Assembly (NCBI RefSeq): GCF_001735805.1
Contig: NZ_CP017248.1
Coordinates: 2,914,001 to 2,978,000 of the forward strand
Length of the DNA stretch: 64,000 bases
Direction: 5' to 3'
Source: Streptomyces fodineus
Lineage (GTDB): Bacteria; Actinomycetota; Actinomycetes; Streptomycetales; Streptomycetaceae
In this document: positions 60,938 through 64,000 of the stretch, in pieces
Layout of the letters: every line of letters begins with the position of its first letter
How positions within the stretch are numbered: the stretch's first letter is position 1
Position numbers and translations under genes: made by a program
The notes under the pieces: generated by a model
What the model was told of the DNA's origin: nothing
The model's database searches: none
Seen by the model: only the letters and a program-made list of their open reading frames with translations

Positions 60938-61482
60938 GAGGCATCTCCCCGCACTCCGCGGGTCAGTTCCTGGGTGTCCCAGCGCAGCTCCAGCGCCGCC
61001 CGGTCCCGGCGCAGCCGCGCATGCCGGGCATAGGCCCAGGTGAGCAGGAACGTGGTGAGGAACTGTCCGAGCCCGGCCAGCATGGCCACGTTCACCGCAC
61101 CCACCACGGGCCGGGCCATCAGCCCGGGCGCCGCCGTGGCGGTGACCACATAGCCCACGTACCAGGCCAGGAAGACGGCGACTCCCGGCACGACGAACCG
61201 CCGGTACCTGGTGCGCACCTCCTGGAAGGCCGCGCTGCGCTGCACTTCGACGTACACATCGCGGGCGCGAACCGTCGCTCCGCTCCGCTCCCCGCGGGCG
61301 GATGGCACCGCCGGCGCCGGCACACCGGCGCCGACCGGCTCGCCCCAGCCGGAGGCCAGTGCGTCGTACCACGGGTCCTCGTACGTCATGTCGCGGGCGG
61401 GCGCGCCGTGCTCTTCCTGGTTCTGGGCCGAGCTCTCGGGACCGTCCCCGGCTCCACGGGAACGGCCGTTGCTTGACTGCAT
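60934..61482 (-). CDS. DUF485 family membrane protein
   Basis: About 182 residues. A polar N-terminal half is followed by the DUF485 core, a conserved cytosolic motif (FQEVRTRYRRFVVPGVAVFL) and two membrane helices (FLAWYVGYVVTATAAPG, AMLAGLGQFLTTFLLTWAYA). Such proteins accompany acetate-type symporters. It is coupled by GTGA to the transporter. The start is uncertain (ATG 61482; weak ribosome-binding site). Confidence 0.85.
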   Translation of the reverse strand: MQSSNGRSRGAGDGPESSAQNQEEHGAPARDMTYEDPWYDALASGWGEPVGAGVPAPAVPSARGERSGATVRARDVYVEVQRSAAFQEVRTRYRRFVVPGVAVFLAWYVGYVVTATAAPGLMARPVVGAVNVAMLAGLGQFLTTFLLTWAYARHARLRRDRAALELRWDTQELTRGVRGDAS

Positions 61483-61551
61483 GCCCAAGGATGGACAGAT
61501 CGGGAAGATCCCTGACTCTTCTTCCCCCGGCTCTTCACCCCATCAGGTGAT

Positions 61552-62247
61552 TCACTGCGTGGGCGGCCGAACCAGTCCCTTGCTGTAGGCGTAACGCACC
61601 GCCTGCGCCCGGTCCTTGAGGCCCGTCTTGGCGAAGAGGTTGTTGATGTGTGTCTTCACGGTCGCGGTCGACACATGCAGCTTGCGGGCGATCTCCTGAT
61701 TGCTGAGCCCTTCGGCGATCAGCAGCAGGACCTCTGTCTCCCGCGCGGTCAGTCCGTCGGGCGCCCCCTCGGCGGTCGCCGGCGGGCCGGCCTCGGGCTC
61801 GGGCTGCGACAGCCGCTCCAGCAACCGGCGCTGGACGCTCGGCGACAGACCCGCGTCCCCCGACAGCACGCTCTCCACGGCACGCACGATCTCGTCCCCG
61901 CCGGCGTCCTTGGTCAGATAGCCACGGGCGCCGGCGCGCAGCGCGGGGAACAGCGACTCGTCGTCCGCGTACGTGGTCAGCACCACGACCTGGGTCCCCG
62001 GATACTCCGCCCGGATGCGCCGGGTGGCCTCCACGCCGTCGCAGCGGGGCATCCTGAGATCCATCAGGACGACGTCCGGGCTCAGTTCCCCCACCAGCCG
62101 TACCGCTTCCTCACCGTCTCCCGCGGCACCCACGACCTCCACCCCGGGCAGCAGGCCGAGCAGCATCACGATGCCCTCCCGGACCACGGTCTGGTCGTCG
62201 GCGACCACCACCCGTGCGAGCTTCTTCTCCCCCTCCGTCTCCGTCAT
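61552..62247 (-). CDS. NarL/LuxR-family response regulator
   Basis: 231 residues. The receiver domain has VVVADDQTVVREGI, acceptor Asp in VVLMDLRMPRCDG and Lys in YLTKDAGGDEI. The LuxR helix-turn-helix (LTAREVEVLLLIAEGLSNQEIA region, with key motif GLSNQEIARKLHVSTATVKTH) is C-terminal. GAAGGTG lies upstream of the ATG. It overlaps the kinase stop by ATGA. Confidence 0.93.
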   Translation of the reverse strand: MTETEGEKKLARVVVADDQTVVREGIVMLLGLLPGVEVVGAAGDGEEAVRLVGELSPDVVLMDLRMPRCDGVEATRRIRAEYPGTQVVVLTTYADDESLFPALRAGARGYLTKDAGGDEIVRAVESVLSGDAGLSPSVQRRLLERLSQPEPEAGPPATAEGAPDGLTARETEVLLLIAEGLSNQEIARKLHVSTATVKTHINNLFAKTGLKDRAQAVRYAYSKGLVRPPTQ

Positions 62248-63395
62248 ACGGGCACCTTCAGCGTCACCACGAACCCCTCCTCGTCCGGCCCCGCGTCCAG
62301 TGAGCCGCCCAGCAGCTCGGCTCGCTCGCGCATACCCAGCAGACCGTACCCGCCGCCGGACCCCGTGAGTTCACCCGGCCGCCCGCCCGAGTCCCGTACG
62401 TCCAGCGTCACTTCGTGCTCGCTGTAGTCGAGTCGCATGGTCACCTTGGCGCCGTGGGCGTGCTTGCGGACGTTCGTCAGCGCCTCCTGGGCGACCCTGC
62501 GCACGGCCTGGGAGGCCTCGGCAGGCAGGGGCCTGCGCTCACCCGTCACGGTGACCTCGGCACCGACGGCCTCGCTGACGAGTTCGCTCAGGAAGTCCTC
62601 CAGTGGGGTCAACTCGCCCCGCAGCGCGGACAGTGCCTGCCGGGTCTCGGTGAGTCCGTCGCGCGCCATGCCCCGCGCGGCCACCACACGCTCCAGGATG
62701 CGTTCGCGGTCAGCGCCGTTCTCGATCAGCAACCGGGCCGCCTCCAGGTGCACCAGCTGCGCCGAGAGGCTGTGGGCCAGCACGTCGTGAATCTCCCGTG
62801 CGATGCGGGCTCGCTCGGCCAGCGCCGCTGACTCGGCCTCGGCGGCCCGGGCGGCGCGCTCCTGGGCGAGGAGCCGCTGTGCGTTGCCGCGGGCCTCCGC
62901 GTCCAGCCGCAGGACGTATCCGGCCAGAGCCATGCCCACCACGGTGGCGGCCGTGGTCAGCCAGACGTCCTTGTTGAACGCGGAGTACGAGGCAAGCGCC
63001 ACGGACGTCACGGGTACGGCCGCGGCGAGCGGAAGCCGTTCCAGGGCGCTGATGCCGCATCCGCACCAGAGCACCAGAGCCGGTCCTCTGAACCCCGTGG
63101 CCTCGGCGACGACCGCGAGGGCCAGGAGCACGGCTATGAGCGCCAGGGAGGGCACCAGCCGGTGCTGGTAGGTGGTCCGGAAGAAGGCCCAGGAGACAAC
63201 AGCGGCGAGGAGGACGCCCGCGGCTGCCGCGAGCGCCCCACCGATACCGACGTGCCTGTGGGTGAACGCGCTCCACAGGAGCAGCGCGAGCACGAGCATC
63301 CTCACGGCCCAGGCGAGCATGCGCCGGGGGCGGGAGATTCCCGCGCGGCCGAGCGCCTCTCGGGACGGCCAGCCGGTCCAGACGTTCTCCGTCAC
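62244..63395 (-). CDS. HisKA_3-type sensor histidine kinase
   Basis: 383 residues. About four to six N-terminal membrane helices with little extracytoplasmic sequence suggest an intramembrane sensor. The dimerisation/phospho-acceptor motif is RIAREIHDVLAHSLSAQLVH. The HATPase part has EALTNVRKHAHGAKV and GYGLLGMRERAELLGG. GTG 63395 has GAAGGAG upstream. It forms an operon with the regulator and the upstream membrane gene. Stimulus unknown. Confidence 0.92.
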   Translation of the reverse strand: MTENVWTGWPSREALGRAGISRPRRMLAWAVRMLVLALLLWSAFTHRHVGIGGALAAAAGVLLAAVVSWAFFRTTYQHRLVPSLALIAVLLALAVVAEATGFRGPALVLWCGCGISALERLPLAAAVPVTSVALASYSAFNKDVWLTTAATVVGMALAGYVLRLDAEARGNAQRLLAQERAARAAEAESAALAERARIAREIHDVLAHSLSAQLVHLEAARLLIENGADRERILERVVAARGMARDGLTETRQALSALRGELTPLEDFLSELVSEAVGAEVTVTGERRPLPAEASQAVRRVAQEALTNVRKHAHGAKVTMRLDYSEHEVTLDVRDSGGRPGELTGSGGGYGLLGMRERAELLGGSLDAGPDEEGFVVTLKVPV

Positions 63396-63913
63396 ACGCG
63401 CTCCTTCCGGGCCGACCACATGCCGTCACCGTACGCCGGGGCAGGACCGTTCGCGGTGCCGAGGGACTGGGCTCGCCAGACCAGGACTCCGCTGCGGACC
63501 AGCAGGGTCGCTGCGAGGCCGAGCATCAGGGCGGAGCTGTCCTGGTGCAGGCCGAGCGCCAGGCCGAGGGCGAAGAGACCGATCCGCAGGGTGATGCCCA
63601 CGCCCCAGACCGCGGCGCTCGCCTTGGTGCTCTTGGTCCACACGACACCGTCCGCGGCTGTCCAGACTCGGGTCGTCCAGGCCCAGCCGGCGCCGGTGGC
63701 CACACCGATCAGCATTTCCGCTATGAGCAGTACGGCGGATTCCACACGGTGGTGACCGTCCAGGATGCCGGGCTCGCGCAGCGCGACGACGGCGAGGATC
63801 ACGGGGAGCAGCCACCAGCGCCGGTCGGTGTTGATCGCGCGGGCGCGGAACTGCCGCGCGATCACTATGGCGGCGACGGCCACGATCACCAGCGCGTTGA
63901 CGAGCCCGGACAT
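63392..63913 (-). CDS. Membrane protein preceding the two-component system
   Basis: About 173 residues with four or five hydrophobic helices (LVNALVIVAVAAIVIARQF at the start). It recalls DUF1453/CcdC-like membrane proteins, but I am not certain. ATG 63913 has GGAGG five bases upstream, better than the GTG 63964 alternative. Its stop overlaps the kinase GTG by GTGA, so it is co-translated and may be a sensory accessory or target of the kinase. Confidence 0.75.
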   Translation of the reverse strand: MSGLVNALVIVAVAAIVIARQFRARAINTDRRWWLLPVILAVVALREPGILDGHHRVESAVLLIAEMLIGVATGAGWAWTTRVWTAADGVVWTKSTKASAAVWGVGITLRIGLFALGLALGLHQDSSALMLGLAATLLVRSGVLVWRAQSLGTANGPAPAYGDGMWSARKERV

Positions 63914-64000
63914 CAGTGCCTCCGTGAGCGAGACGGTGGTGCCGGGAGCGGGTGCCGCCGACACCTACGAAGCTACGGAAACGCGCAGGTCGGGGGATCG

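Overview
This window is high-GC actinobacterial chromosome, almost certainly from a Streptomyces. Codons end in G or C, GTG and TTG starts are common, and many genes overlap by ATGA or GTGA. Lineage markers include sepH, cutRS, a DasR-type site before ptsH, a c-di-AMP riboswitch before an M23 peptidase and a second GyrA-type subunit. No integrase, transposase, tRNA, rRNA or CRISPR array was seen.

Bases 1-12.5 kb are accessory and catabolic. A CYP102-type P450/reductase fusion (5' end outside the window) is followed by a zinc alcohol dehydrogenase and a TetR regulator. A second TetR gene diverges from an overlapping operon: extradiol-type VOC dioxygenase, fumarylacetoacetate-hydrolase-family enzyme (broken by a frameshift), MhpA-like flavin hydroxylase, acetoacetate-CoA ligase and a shortened DoxX-like membrane protein. 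Together these suggest hydroxylation and meta-cleavage of an aromatic compound feeding acetoacetyl-CoA. A lone hypothetical and about 0.5 kb of gene-poor DNA separate this from the core.

Bases 13-32 kb match a block conserved with Mycobacterium (Rv2689c-Rv2701c): TRAM-domain RNA methyltransferase, APC permease, two TrkA/Ceo proteins, DUF3159, OB-fold protein, DUF3710, dUTPase, DUF3093, DUF4193 and SuhB. Inserted here are kdpDE without kdpFABC, a scrambled ABC ATPase remnant, and cutRS. Ferrochelatase follows.

Bases 32-46 kb carry an MFS transporter, a sugar-lactone oxidase, a membrane protein, sepH, a rhodanese, a two-domain VOC protein, a roughly 1 kb array of 23-bp tandem repeats between convergent genes, thymidine kinase, a phosphodiesterase-like enzyme, a DUF5998 protein and a GNAT/acyl-CoA-synthetase fusion.

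Bases 46-64 kb carry ptsH with a DasR-type site, a GntR regulator, the riboswitch-controlled M23 peptidase, an M16 peptidase pair, parC and a CobW GTPase. Then come divergent citrate synthases (one with a helix-turn-helix) around palindromic AT-rich DNA, a sucrase/ferredoxin-like gene with an iron box abutting its start codon, a deletion fusion of a sensor kinase with its response regulator, an acetate-type symporter with its DUF485 partner, and a NarL-type two-component system with a membrane protein.
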